A DNA stretch of 64,000 nucleotides from NCBI GenBank assembly GCA_964017145.1, contig OZ024841.1:4588001-4652000 (forward strand). Reading direction: 5' to 3'. This stretch comes from Agrocybe praecox (lineage: Eukaryota > Basidiomycota > Agaricomycetes > Agaricales > Agrocybaceae). Positions within the stretch are counted from its first letter, which is position 1. Every line of letters starts with the position of its first letter. A program made the position numbers and the translations under genes. Of this stretch, positions 11,925 through 22,862 are shown one piece after another. The notes beneath the pieces were generated by a model. It saw nothing but the letters and a program-made list of their open reading frames with translations. It made no database searches and was not told the origin of the DNA.

Positions 11925-12779
11925 AATGCCGAGTTTGGCTCTACTTGTCTGAGTACGCTAGTGATATTCAAAGCAGCATTTAAGAAATGAGGAGATCAAG
12001 TAAAGAGAAAAATTAACGCTGCATTTGAATTCTTCACTGAACGTAGATCGAGTATATATATACATGTGAACAGAGTGTAAAATTAGCAAATATGCAGACA
12101 CCAAGAGCACCAGAAAACACGGCACTCAAATAAAGAAAAAGATCAGACACGCACATTGAAAGCGATACCAAGCTCTGCACTCGACGATCTCACACGAAAT
12201 ATGTTACTTATGGCTAGTAGTACACGTCGCAGGCTAACACCAAAAGCGCCCGTCCCAAACGCAAAATAAACGGCCCGAAATAATGAAATGCGTCAAACGA
12301 CTCATTGCCGCGTTTTGTGTGCGTATCTTCCAAGTCAAATGGCTTACATTTTGAGATGTTAGCGGTTCCTTGGCAACGTACTTATAGAGCCCCAAATATC
12401 TACGAGGGCGAGCACTTCTGGCAAGTCAGTCATCCTGATGTACGGGAATACTAACGTAGCGAAGTGATCTACCTCTCGAATAATGTTTTCTGTGGATATT
12501 GATGCAGATCTGGGGTACCCATCTGTGATATTCTGATTAACCGCCGGTCAAAGATTCATAACATTTCCTGTAATACCTGAGTAGAATCACCATCTATCTG
12601 ATCCTATTTGTATATTTACCGAGACTTTACAGTCCATACTATATCGTAGACGTCTATCGCATTCTATTAGAGGAAGTCGCGTTTCTACACACGTCTGAGG
12701 TCGGAAAAGACATGGCATGTTTTCCTGATATACCCTCCTTGCTTGCGTCCGTCGGCGCCCGCCGTCCGTCCGTGCTCGT
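11925..12779. other. no gene seen
   Basis: AT-rich intergenic DNA with many stops in all frames. No repeat ends, RNA motif or conserved peptide recognised. Confidence 0.5.
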
Positions 12780-12990
12780 TGTTCACCCGCCCTCCCTCCC
12801 ACTTCCACCCGCTGTACCTGCTCGTTCTGCTCGCGTTCTGCTCGTACTTGGCCGTCGTCCTCCGAAATTCAACCCTTTGTCTACCTGTACCTGCTCGTCG
12901 TGCTCGTCCTTGGTCGTCGTACTCGCCCAACGTCAATCCTTTGTCTGTCACTTCACCCGCTGTACCTGCACGTACTTGACCGTCGTACTC
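12780..12990 (+). repeat. degenerate minisatellite (CTGCTCGT / CTGTACCTG units)
   Basis: About two and a half imperfect units of roughly 75-90 bp, each containing CTGTACCTGCTCGT or CTGTACCTGCACGT, GTCGTCGTACTCG and a CCTTTGTCT segment. Smaller internal repeats of TGCTCGT are present. The tract ends exactly where the SAM synthetase reading begins, so it forms the left breakpoint of that fragment. Confidence 0.6.
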
Positions 12991-13227
12991 GGTGACCGGG
13001 ATGTCATGTTCGGATATGCCACAGATGAAACCGAGGAATTCGTGCCTTTGACCATCATGCTTGCCCACAAGCTCAATGCCGCTATGACTGTCACCCGTCG
13101 CTCAGGTAAACTTGGCTGGCTCCGACCTGATTCCAAGACCCAAGTTACCATCGAATACAAGAAGGGAGGTGGTGACACCACCCCCTTGCGCGTCGACACT
13201 GTCGTGATTTTAACTCAGCATGCTCAA
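12991..13227 (+). pseudogene. S-adenosylmethionine synthetase fragment
   Basis: About 79 codons read [44 protein letters not shown] and PLRVDTVVI followed by TQHA. This is the central part of methionine adenosyltransferase, which makes S-adenosylmethionine from methionine and ATP. Full enzymes are about 390 residues; here the N-terminal third and the C-terminal half are absent. The upstream GAGDQG signature is degraded to GDRD and is preceded by minisatellite instead of coding sequence. After TQHA the reading leaves the family at once. The part left is well conserved, so the duplication is not ancient or the piece decayed slowly. Confidence 0.85.
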
Positions 13228-14220
13228 GTCGTTCATCGCCGATGTTGTCAACAACCCATTGGGTCGTCATCGGATTGCAGCCCTCTCGAAAATGGTGCAC
13301 AAGCTGCAACATCATTGACAATGTAAGCACGGTATCTGGGATGACGAGTCAGTACTCACCAATCTTCAACCCATCTTCGCTCCCAAACATCCATTGTTCA
13401 CAGTACGGTGCTTTTCGACCCATCGTCGTCGAATCCATCTTCGTCCACAGTCTACAGAGCTGTCCATGCCTTTGGAATTTGCGTAATACTCGAGGGTCGG
13501 ATGTGGATGAGAGTACGGGACATGTTGGGATGGTGCAAAGAGTTGACTCCCAAAGATCCATCGTTTGCTGTACGACATGTCGGTTAACAAGGTAAGCAGA
13601 CAATCTACAATGATAATGAGCTGGATGCACTGTAAGTGCGATTCAAGATACCAATTGGTAAGTACAAGTACTCATCAACTGGACACATACCGGCGAAGCC
13701 AACAGAGAAGTAGAGCTTAGAAACAATGCCCACACGGTGGTAGGTACGGCTGAAGTTCTGTGAGTTTCTGCAAGTAGAATATATCAGGGAATGTATGTTA
13801 ACAAAAGTAAGAATTTGCGCGTACGTTCACAGTAGCAGCGACTGATTTTCTGTAATTTTAGCGAGAGAGTCACCAGGGTACCATCTTATGAGGGAGTTGT
13901 ACTGTTGCGGTTCCAGTTTTGAATCCAGCAACGTTTCGAAGTGAGTTATCTGTGAAGGAGTTTTGCAATTGAACGCTCTCAGGGTGTCCTCAAGTTCACA
14001 CGCATTTGATCGGAATTTGAACCTGTGTTGGTTTAAAGTTACGACTCGTTTACATCCTACTACTCATTACTGATCAAAATTTACGAAATTAAATTCTATG
14101 AGATATGATATATGAGCTGTGACATAAAATTATAAACTAATGGAATTTTTGTAAATGGTATGTTTGTAACTCACTAAAAGTTACAACATGGCGGAGTTTG
14201 AACAAGTATCACGTGACTGC
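13228..14220. other. unassigned; possible exon remnants 13.2-13.6 kb
   Basis: Plus-strand peptides such as [17 protein letters not shown] (about 13228-13280) and WDDESVLTNLQPIFAPKHP (about 13335-13390) look protein-like and may be separate exons of an unknown gene, but I could not link them or name them. From 13640 to 14220 I see nothing. Confidence 0.3.
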
Positions 14221-14224
14221 TAGT

Positions 14225-14242
14225 TTGCCAGGATCCTGGCAA
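14225..14242. repeat. perfect 18-bp palindrome TTGCCAGGATCCTGGCAA
   Basis: The sequence equals its own reverse complement over 18 bases. It stands 30 bp before the TGACTAGTCA cluster, so it may be a transposon-end or protein-binding element. Confidence 0.9.
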
Positions 14243-14267
14243 TCCAGCGTTGTGCGAGTCAACAGCT

Positions 14268-14335
14268 AGTCATTGACTCCTGGTGACTAGTCATTGATGG
14301 GTCATTGATGGGTCAATGACTAGTCAATCCTCGCA
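14268..14335. repeat. cluster of GTCAATGACTAGTCA motifs
   Basis: TGACTAGTCA (itself a palindrome) occurs twice and GGTCATTGAT twice in 68 bp. The same motif returns at about 15072-15085, 15101-15113 and, with one change, at 15923-15940. The motif is therefore shared with the ends of the element at 15.07-15.95 kb. Confidence 0.7.
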
Positions 14336-14377
14336 TAGCCGATGGCATTTTTACTTACGTCGCTTAGATGCCCTGTA

Positions 14378-14423
14378 TTAGATTCCCTTTAAATTGCCCT
14401 ACGGGCGACGCCTGGACACAGAA
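14378..14423 (+). repeat. short dispersed repeat, copy 2 (partner at 2890)
   Basis: Second copy of the repeat at 2890-2935, same orientation. It lies just after a cluster of TGACTAGTCA palindromes. Confidence 0.6.
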
Positions 14424-15069
14424 ACATCTAGTGTGTCGCAGGGATAAGAAAAGATGAATGTACATTTTGTCAATAAATTCCAAGATGTATATGCAGGTCC
14501 AACTTGGCAGTGTATTGAATACTGAAAAATAGGCTCGTACGGGCAATTATCCATTGTCCTCTAATATAAACCCAACAATTGCCGGGAACTTTATTCCTGA
14601 GTAATTCAACTACCGCTCACAAGGGGGGATGCAGACTACACCCTACACTCGAATGATCGCGTCGCAGGATACAAAAGTTGGAAGAGGCTTGAAGGGAAAC
14701 GCAAAGACTTGATTGTGTTACTAAGTTAAAGTAGTGAAATGATTTAAGAGAAGAACCGAAGAAGTGATAATCGTGGGGACTCGGGAGGGCCTTGTATGTT
14801 TGCGAAGTATATGAACAAAGGGAGGAAATAGAGCGAGGAGGAGAGCCGAGGCCGAGAGCCATCAGGAGGGAGGGTGAGTACTATCACGTGCGCCGGGTGC
14901 TGTAGTCGGCATGTGCGGCATCCATTACCATATATGGGTTTTCGCAACACCCTGTAAGACCTGTTCCACTTCGTGTCCAGGCTATTGTCCAAAATAAAAA
15001 TTCGAAAACAGCTCTATTCACGTGACTAAATGATGGAGCTGCGACTAACCAATCAAACACCAGGATCAA

Positions 15070-15945
15070 ATTGACTAGTCAATGACTTGATTACGATTTG
15101 ACTAGTCAATGACTTCAGAAGTTCGGATCGGCTGGGACGGAGCCTGGAGCCTGTAGTCACGAGCCTCGGTTTTAACTTTTTCGCTCCACAACATGTGACA
15201 CTCCGGCACTTCGTCGGCATGTCTGGCGTTGATGTGCCCGCTCACATTCTTTCCCCCTCCCTTCATCCTCTCTCTCAACACCCATACTTGTTAAATATGT
15301 AGGGTCCTTCTATCAGATAATTTGAACTCGTAGTCACTCGAGGTGGCTCCTTTCCTGCTAATGATCATGTATGTTCCTTTCCACACAAGAATGAAATTTT
15401 TTTCAACACCCTGTATCCGTCATTTCCTATTCCTCCTTGGCTAGCGACAGTTTCTTTCTTCTTGCAACCCCTCGAGCCCACAAAATGTCTAACCTCTTTT
15501 CAAAGCCCACATTCAATGCTCTTCCTAAGGTGTTGATTCGCTCTTGTCCAAAGTGCTATAGGACGGCCCACGGGGTTATCCATCACCATTAACCGACATC
15601 TCAGTGATTGTTTCTTGGCAAGCAGACCATGTTTCATGAAGTTGATAGAGTTTTGAAGCTGACCGGTTCACCTGATCATTGATGATAGGTTGAAATCAAT
15701 GGTGCCCATTATGTGCAGTAGAGTGTATAGTTCGCAGTCTCACTCTAGTGAATACACCATTGCTAATAGAGGGAACACTGACGACGACGACGACGACGAA
15801 CAAACGACGAACTTACACTATCGGGACAATTAAAGCGCACGTGAGCGATGGCCGGACTGTGCCGAGGCTCAAGGCTCCAGGCTCCAGGCTCCCTCCCAGT
15901 CGATCCGATGTTCTCAATGACTTGACTAGTCACTGACTTTCCAAC
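15070..15945 (+). mobile_element. old non-autonomous TIR element with zinc-finger remnant
   Basis: The left end (15101-15172) and the reverse complement of the right end (15861-15937) align over about 75 bp, sharing TGACTAGTCA, CGGATCG, GGAGCCTGGAGCCT and GAGCCTCGG, at roughly 75 percent identity. No clear target duplication was found, so the outer limits are approximate. Inside, a start codon at 15485 opens MSNLFSKPTFNALP, then RSCPKCYRTAH; after a one-base frame change the sequence continues SITINRHLSDC. A Cys-x2-Cys followed by His and Cys is the layout of N-terminal fingers of several basidiomycete transposases. The rest of the transposase is missing, so this is an internally deleted relic. 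Confidence 0.6.
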
Positions 15946-16249
15946 GCTGTGGCAATCGAATTTCGAAATCCAAGTTCTGCTTATCATTGTGACAACAACG
16001 ACCACAACGACCCCGGCCGACAACAACAACGACGACGACAGCTGAAAACGTCAGAGTAACAGGCCCATTCCAATTGCGACGGAGAAATTGGAAGTAAGTA
16101 ACGACCTGAATTTAAACGAAGATGAGAAAATCACGAGTTTTTTTTTTTGCTCTGCCCAGTTTAACCCATGCCCGCCTGTTGCTATTATCGGTCTCGCTTG
16201 TAAGTACGCCATCTCTCTTCCTTTGATACATCTCTAACTCCTCCAGTTG

Positions 16250-17300
16250 CAGATTGATGCGCAGGAACGTCAGCATCGGCATCGGCGTGAAGTCGTCGAC
16301 CTCAATTCAGACCCAGCGTCAACACCAACACCAACGTCGATGTCAATTCACTCCAGCCAGCACCCACGAGTGCGAGTGCAAGCGCAAGACCCGCACCTTC
16401 CCCATTGCGGTTTGTTTTCCCTCGTTCGGTGTCCGCGAAGAGCTACAGCTCGTGGTTCGGGTGCAGGTTCAAGTGGGAATGTAAATGCGAAAAAGAGGGA
16501 GAGAGAGAAGCTGCCTGCACTACCTAACACGACAATGATGCCAGCAGGCCAAGGCCAAGGACTTTGAGAATCCGGAGGCTCGTCATACGGCGTGTCTGCT
16601 TTGACAACGACGCTTGCGATTGCTTTGGGGCCCACCTTATCAACGTCAACGTCAATGGCGATCCTTACACATGTGGTTACGTCTTCGGCTGCGACTGCAG
16701 TTGCAGCTACGACTATGGCTACGCCGACGTCCCCAGCGAAGACCAAACTCGGGATGAACAGCGAAGGAACGGTAGTCCATAGGCTATCAAAGCGGTTATC
16801 GGGGATCGGGTTGGGTGGGTTTCTTTTTCTAGATTTTTTTTTCTTCCCTGGCTTTCGTGCACCTTGGCCGAGTTTCTTTCTTTCTTCTCTTCTTCTCTTT
16901 CTTCTTTCTCTTTTTTTTTTTTCCCCGACGTTTTCTTTTCTTTTCTTTCTTATGTCTTTGTAACCGACTAACGAACTAGCTCCTTGTGTACAGGCGGCCC
17001 TTCTTCATCTTCATCTACACCTACACCTACACCTACCCCTGCGTCAACTTCTGGCAGCTCGTCGCCTCTATAACCCAACCAAGGAGATGGCGGCAGTGAA
17101 TGGACTGTCGTCCGCTCGCTGTCTGTGGCAGAACCAGGGAAAGAAGGAGAAGAGTGCAAAGGGCGCTGCGAGCGAGGTGAGCGTTTGGCATGTGACGGCT
17201 GGGCTGGATAGGATGGGAGGATAAAGTCTACGTCCCGTTGATGTGGACCGAACCACGGTTGGACCAAAGGGGTCTTGTTCGTCTCGTTCTTCGTAGGCCT
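16250..17300 (+). other. low-complexity Ser/Thr/Pro-rich exon remnants
   Basis: Several plus-strand frames are rich in Thr, Ser, Ala and Gln (for example a TPTPTPTPAST run near 17020 and a TSSAATAVAATT stretch near 16690) and are separated by stops and a long T/C-rich tract (16810-16950). They look like disordered parts of a gene or of a decayed gene ending shortly before the RPN6 relic. No family recognised. Confidence 0.25.
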
Positions 17301-17649
17301 CACAATGGCGATTTATATATATATACATATTAGTTTCTCGTGTATGGTCTGTAAAATTGTCAGAAACGAAAAAAAAGAAAAAAAACATTATATCGATAAT
17401 TTTTAATCCTGCTCATCGAAGCTTGAATATTGGAATCTTCTGATTTCCGACTCAGACACTTTTCGGTCCAAGAAAAGATGCAGAAAATTATGGATTTTAT
17501 TTACTTATGCAATATAAATACACCACGAAGAACTAACAAACATCATCTTCCAAACATCATCTTCGTCTTCAGGCGATTACGACAGTCTATACGTATAAAA
17601 ATTATCAGTTACGTTGCCTCATGATCATAAAAAGATCATAAAGACATAC

Positions 17650-19211
17650 CTTCGCATACAACAATTCGACGACCTTGCTGACATGGCCCATAGCCTCGAT
17701 CACAGCTCCGTACGTGTTTAAATAATTGCACGGAATGAAACCAGAAGAAAATAAAAAGAGAAGAAAATAACGAAACATCCATAAGTCTCAGGCTCATCGT
17801 ACGTGATCAAACATTCCCGTCCTTGATCAAGACGCCGTAGAAAGTTTTGTTGACGATCATTTTCGAGAACCTGCATGAAAAGGAGAGATGGAAGTGAGTA
17901 AGCCACACGGAAAAGAAGGAAAAGAAAGAAACAAGAAACAAGAAGGAAGGAAGGAAGAATGAAGAACGCACTTTGCCTCGACAGCCTGCTTCTCCTGCCC
18001 TAAAGTCTCAGCCACATATGCGACCTCCACCACAGAGTAAGGCTCGACCATATGCAGCAAATTCTGTTCGAGGAGTGTCGTATAGCGCAGCAATGTGCAA
18101 GTGAGTCGTTGGGCCAGAGGAGAGTTCCATACAAAATCAAAACAGGTTTTAATTTGGAAAAAAAATGAGGAAACTAGAAAACGATCCTTTTTTTTAATCC
18201 ATCAACGCCGTCTCAACATCAGCCAAGTTGCTATTCTGGTGCGCACGAGTGATAGCGCGCATGCTTTCCGCATTGTGCATAGCATGTTTCAGAGCCAACT
18301 TGATAGTCAGCAGCGAGTTGACGTCTTCGGGCTGTCATAGGAATCGAAATGGAACGTCGAGTAAAGTAAGTCAAATTATTGGGGGTGATGGGGAAGAAAG
18401 AAGAAAAGAGGACGCATCAGATTTAACATGACCTTGCACAGAAGCATGTATTTCAATGCCCCCAGAGCGGACGCATCGCCTTGCGCACTGAGGATCTCGA
18501 ACACTTTGAAGAAGTATGAGTAGACTGTGGTGTAGTCCTTCTCTTCGGCATGTAGAATACCCAATTGAATACCCAAGGAAGCTTGTAGAGAGGGCGGGTA
18601 GTAAATTGAGTTGGCAGCTGTTCGTGAGGATGTGAGAGCGGCCTGTGAGGTGGGTGTTTATTAAGAATTCAAGGACAGAAGGAGTGTGTTGATGAGCGTA
18701 AGGGTTGGTGCATATTGTCCGGACTCGAGTTGTCTGTTGTGATCAAGAGAATTTAGTAATTATCTCAGAGCAAAATTTAAGAATGAAAGAAAAGGTACTG
18801 ACGGGCCGATGAGACGAGTGTCCAGGCTGTGTTTTAAGGAAATGCGTTTATCGTTCTTTGCCATATAGCCTTTGCAGATAAGGGTATAAAAGCTCTTGAT
18901 GATTGTGTGATGATGTATGAAAGACCTTGTGCGTTCCTAGAAGTGAAATAAGGATAAAAATGTAAAGAGGTGTTCAGTACATTTAGATATTGTACGCACT
19001 TGTGATCCTGGTATAGCTCCCCCAATTTACCCAAAGCCACTTCCTGATCCCTCAATCCCTGGGCCTGATCCTCGTCCCTTGCTGGTTCATTGGAGTTCGC
19101 AGTCGATGAACTTGTAGTGGCCAATATTTGTTTATAAATTGGTTCGGCCTGCTTGGAGTTTGAGCTGCGCGCTGTGTCAGCTTTTGCGAGGAGATCTTGG
19201 ACACTGGACAT
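17650..19211 (-). pseudogene. RPN6: 26S proteasome lid subunit Rpn6 (PSMD11), decayed
   Basis: Reading from ATG at 19211: SSVQDLLAKADTARSS, LRDQEVALGKLGELYQDHK, intron (CACAA|GTGCGT to TTCTAG), NAQGL, then KRISLKHSLDTRLIGP, ALTSSRTAANSIYYPP, GILHAEEKDYTTVYSYFF, ALGALKYMLLCKVMLN, PEDVNSLLTIKLALK, ESMRAITRAHQ, TLLEQNLLHMVEPYSVVEV (PCI region) and the last block VSKVVELLYAK near 17665. Rpn6 clamps the proteasome lid to the core; the normal protein is about 420 residues. Here about 30 residues are lost after NAQGL, about 30 more around 18665 with two stops, and another block at about 18130-18190 with a stop. The order is collinear with introns kept, so this is a decayed genomic duplicate, not a retrocopy. 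Its neighbour RPN7 is divergently oriented. Confidence 0.9.
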
Positions 19212-19536
19212 GGTGTTCGTTAGTATGAGTGTTAAAAGGGAAAAGAGAAAAGAGAAAAGAGAAAAGAGAAAAGAGAAAAGAGAAAAGAGAAAAGAGAAAA
19301 GAGAAAAGAGAAAAGAGAAAAGAGAAAAGAGAAAAGAGAAAAAAAGAGGACAGATAAACAAACAATGAAGAAGAAGGAGGAGGAGGAGGAGGAAAGAGGC
19401 AGTGATCAAAGGACCATGCATCGAGGGCCGTGGGGAAAAGCTGATGCGTTCGTAATTATTTACTAATCTCTTAACGTTTACCACCTTACCTTAACTTACT
19501 TTCCTCTAGATCTGTATATCCTCCAACACCAAGAAA
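19212..19536. promoter_or_regulatory. shared intergenic region between RPN6 and RPN7 relics
   Basis: 325 bp separate the two divergent start codons, so any promoter was bidirectional. It contains a long purine tract (19240-19341) and a GGAGGAGGAGG run. I did not see a yeast PACE-like GGTGGCAAA element. Both genes encode subunits of the same proteasome lid, which makes co-regulation from this spacer plausible in the ancestral copy. Confidence 0.4.
19240..19341 (+). repeat. 7-bp microsatellite (AAAAGAG)n, about 14 units
   Basis: Nearly perfect tandem repeat of AAAAGAG over about 100 bp, all purine on the plus strand. On the minus strand it lies in frame with the RPN6 start and would read as a repeating FSLFSFL pattern, with no stop between an upstream ATG and MSSVQDL. 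The conserved protein start is the inner ATG, so I regard the repeat as promoter or leader, not coding. Confidence 0.9.
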
Positions 19537-20545
19537 ATGGCGGACGAGGTCGTTCTTTCTATCCATAATTCTACCATTCCACAAAATGTTTTCGTCCTCC
19601 CGAATCTGGCATTGAGACACCTGCATGAAAAGGCGCGAAAGGAGTTATTGGGGGGTATTAAGGTGGATCGCGAGTTGCTATCTTCTCCATCTTTCGTCCT
19701 CAGTCCTACCATTAGACAAAGATGGAGAAAGCGGACGGGGAAGAACTCGCGAAGCTCGATAAAAGACTGGTGGAGGCGCAGAAGATCGATGGCGAATCTG
19801 AGATTTCGGATTCGTTGAAGGCCAGGGCGAACTATTTGACGAGGATTGGCGACAAGGTACGTTGGTTTATTACGGTACAGTTGTTATGGTGTTTTAAGTG
19901 GATATATTTTCACAGGAGAAATCAGTGGAGGTACAGAACCACGGCCGTCATAACGAAGAACATGGTCAAGGCGGAGAAGTGCGTCTGTTCTTTCTATCTT
20001 TTTATTCTGTTTTACAGATCTCCTCAGCTCAGATTGGTTGACAAAGGAGGCGACTGGGATATCGAAACTGTCTCAAAGTACACAATGGCCTGTACCTGGT
20101 CTCCATCTACCAATTCAAGCGCGGCGGAGAGTTACTGCTCGACGCGCTGAGCACATTCACCGCTACGGAGCTGTTACCGTACAATTATTTCGTCGCTTTG
20201 ACGATCATTAGCAAGACGCTCACACTGAAGAGAGTAGATTTGAAGAAGGTAAATTCATTCATCCGATCATTGTTCAACCAGGAATATAATTGAGATTGAT
20301 TCGGATTCGCATCATGTAGTAGCTGATCGCAGCTCCGGAGGTCGATTAAGTCGTACCTGAAGTTCCTATGCTCGGCGACCTCGCGAAGAACCTATACAAA
20401 TGTCACTACGATAAATTCTATGTCGTCCTCGGTACGTCTTCCCATTTGATGATCCGACGATAATAACTCATTATATTTTCATCTTAATTTACAGCCACCC
20501 TCGAACAAACCCACCTCCACCAAAGCCGTCTCCGTCACCATTTTC
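19537..20545 (+). pseudogene. RPN7: 26S proteasome lid subunit Rpn7 (PSMD6), decayed and truncated
   Basis: Blocks in order: MADEVVLSIHNSTIPQ and LRHLHEKARKELLGGIKVD; MEKADGEELAKLDKRL, GESEISDSLKARANYLTRIGDK; intron 19858-19918; VITKNMVKAE in a shifted frame; VDKGGDWDIE; LYLVSIYQFKRGGELLLDAL, STFTATELLPYNYFVALTII, TLTLKRVDLKK; intron; GDLAKNLYKCHYDKFYVVL and TLEQTHLHQSR, where the match stops at about 20540. Rpn7 is a PCI-domain lid subunit of about 390 residues. About 25 residues are missing before MEKAD and about 30 before VITKN, two frameshifts occur, and the PCI C-terminus is gone. A dispersed repeat begins about 45 bp after the last matching codon, so an insertion may have removed the end. 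Confidence 0.9.
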
Positions 20546-20587
20546 ACCTATTTTCATAAGGATCCCACTTTTTGTGTGTATTCTGTT

Positions 20588-20873
20588 CTCATTACTCCTT
20601 TCTTTTGGATTTTTCATTACCCTGACTGACCTCCGATATCAAACTTAGGCGCCTAGGCTTACATTCACTTCCACATCATCCCCAGATATCCTGTTCCGCC
20701 TCAAACTTAGGGTACATGTACCCAGCCATTGCCTCCTCATTCAAGTATGCTTTTAGGGCTTCTATGCGCCCTTGCTCTATTCCTAGTTTACTTTCTTTGG
20801 TTCTGACATCTTTCAACTTTGACGTCACGTGATCCCAACATATGTGTGGGCTTTGGATTTTGCTCTTTCAAAG
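20588..20873 (+). repeat. dispersed repeat B, copy 1
   Basis: About 285 bp aligns with 39088-39376 in the same orientation. Shared landmarks are CTGACTGRCCT, GATATCAAA, CTTAGG, a GTACCCA block, TGCTTTTA, TAGTTTCCTTTCTTT-like sequence and CACGTGATCC. No coding frame or terminal inverted repeat is evident. Here it follows directly on the truncated end of the RPN7 relic. Confidence 0.75.
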
Positions 20874-22862
20874 CTTCGCGTCATCCACGCTAGGGGCTCT
20901 CGGAGATTCTACCAGCTTGAAAAACAAGGCAATTTCCTTGAAAATTACTCCACTCTTTGGGTTTGGGTATGTGATCAATGAGAAAAATGACTTCTCGTCG
21001 AAGATTTAGCTGACAACGATCCCGCAGGTGCTTCCTTGGATGAAAAACCTACTATATAGGTGGTTATGCCTCCAGTCGCAAACGTCAAAGATCGAAGGCC
21101 GCTTTTGTTTCACATTAACTAACAACGGACGTTGCCCACCCACTTCACTTCTCCTTCTGCCTTTTTGTTGGCGTCTTATTATATGTCATCAGGACGAATG
21201 CTAATTTATTTCACTATTTTGATAAGTTCGCCTGCGATGCATCCACCTCCGTGTTCCACAAGATTCGGGTGACATGACAGATATGCCATGCCTGGCGTAA
21301 AATAGTCCTTAACTCACTGTCCCTCTGGGATCGTCTGTGAATCTGGACATCCTACTTAAACCTCTTGTATTCCCAAACAAGACAAGAATATGATGATCTA
21401 CTGTCATGTTTCGTACATCCATGTATTACCCCACTAGTACGTACCTTTCTTCGGCAGCCGCTCGTTCAGAAGAGCTCTAACGCTAGTCCTTCACAACGGT
21501 CCGCTCACTCTCACCTTTGTCGTTTAGGACATGAAGGTATATCATCTCATGGTGTCCGGAGAAAACCATGGTACGGTCAGTGTCACCTACTGTTACAGCG
21601 CTCTCTGTCAGCTACTCGCATCTCTCCATATTCAGCAGTATTGGATCATGTTTCAACCGAATGACTCTCACTTTCGAGATCAATTCCGTTAATGGTGACC
21701 TTTTGAACATTAAGCGATGGCGGTATGTACATAATCCATGGCAATCAGAACGACTCCACCCCACCCCCCCCCCCCCATATTCCACTAGTTAACTCGTGGG
21801 TGTAGCGACCCACCACTAGTGTCTGCCGTAGCACCCATACACATACATAATGCTAGCCGGGACGGGTAACTGTTTAGGAACGCATTGACCAGGTTTGTAC
21901 AATTTACTAAACGAGATACACAACACACTTACCGAGTCAATTCCAAGTGTTTGATTCACGTTTGCGTCTGAAGAATAGCAAGAACTCCGAGTGACGACAA
22001 CGACACACAGTTCCGTGCTCTGCTCCAAACACCTACTCCTCAATTCTAACATGATCAATCGAGGACAAAACCTAACGAATGGCAGGATTTGGCCAACAGG
22101 TGAGAAACATACAAAATGTCAAATGTCACCCTTACTGAGTGGATTCAAGGTGGCACATTCAGTCTCGCGTTTGTGCAAAGGCAAGCACAATGACCGTCGC
22201 CTTTGACAATTCCTATCCCTTCTCCATACCTATCTCGTTTACAAAACACCTTTGACGGCGCCCATTCGAGCTCAAGCGACCAAAACGAGCCGATCTAACA
22301 CCAAAAGGGTGGTGAACGAGTACCTATAAGAGATGAAAGGTGAGAAGAGTACGAGACAGCAGATAGAGCACACTTATGGAGTGCATTCACAGCTGTTTCT
22401 TCGCACTCGTGTTTGTGCACAATACCCCTGCCCATCTCCACATCGGTGCCGAAACGGAATGATACAATAGGGAATGGCGCGTAAACAAGCTGGATCGTGG
22501 AACGAGGAGAGAGAGACGTTGAACGCGAGATTTGCGATCTGACAAGACATCGACAGGAGAATATGGACCCGCTGAGGCTTTGTTTGTTTGACCCCGACCC
22601 CTGTTGCAGTCGTGCGGCACTCACACCGTCGAACTTCAAAATCAACCTATTCACGCATGCACCACACAAGGCCGTACGTCACAGGCAAGGCTGGGACACT
22701 GACTCTGAACAATCATTTTAATTCACTACGAACTTCTAGCACTACCTCATAAGTAAATTTACATAAAGTGTAGGATCCTACATTTAGATATGAATTTTAC
22801 TAAAGTTTTCATGGCAGAGGTCCGAGGATTGAGAGTGGTAGGAAGGAGGGAATCAGGAGGAA
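20874..22862. other. no supported gene
   Basis: Short overlapping frames only; the longest (22295-22669 minus, 124 codons) has no recognisable motif. An 11-C homopolymer lies near 21767. Nothing else noted. Confidence 0.5.

Noticed and set aside
16592..16963. 123-codon plus-strand frame ending in Phe/Leu/Ser-rich sequence as a membrane protein
   Set aside because: The hydrophobic part is a translated T/C-rich low-complexity tract.
18834..19484. 216-codon minus-strand frame as an Rpn6 with a hydrophobic N-terminal extension
   Set aside because: The upstream part is translated microsatellite; conserved Rpn6 begins at the inner Met at 19211.
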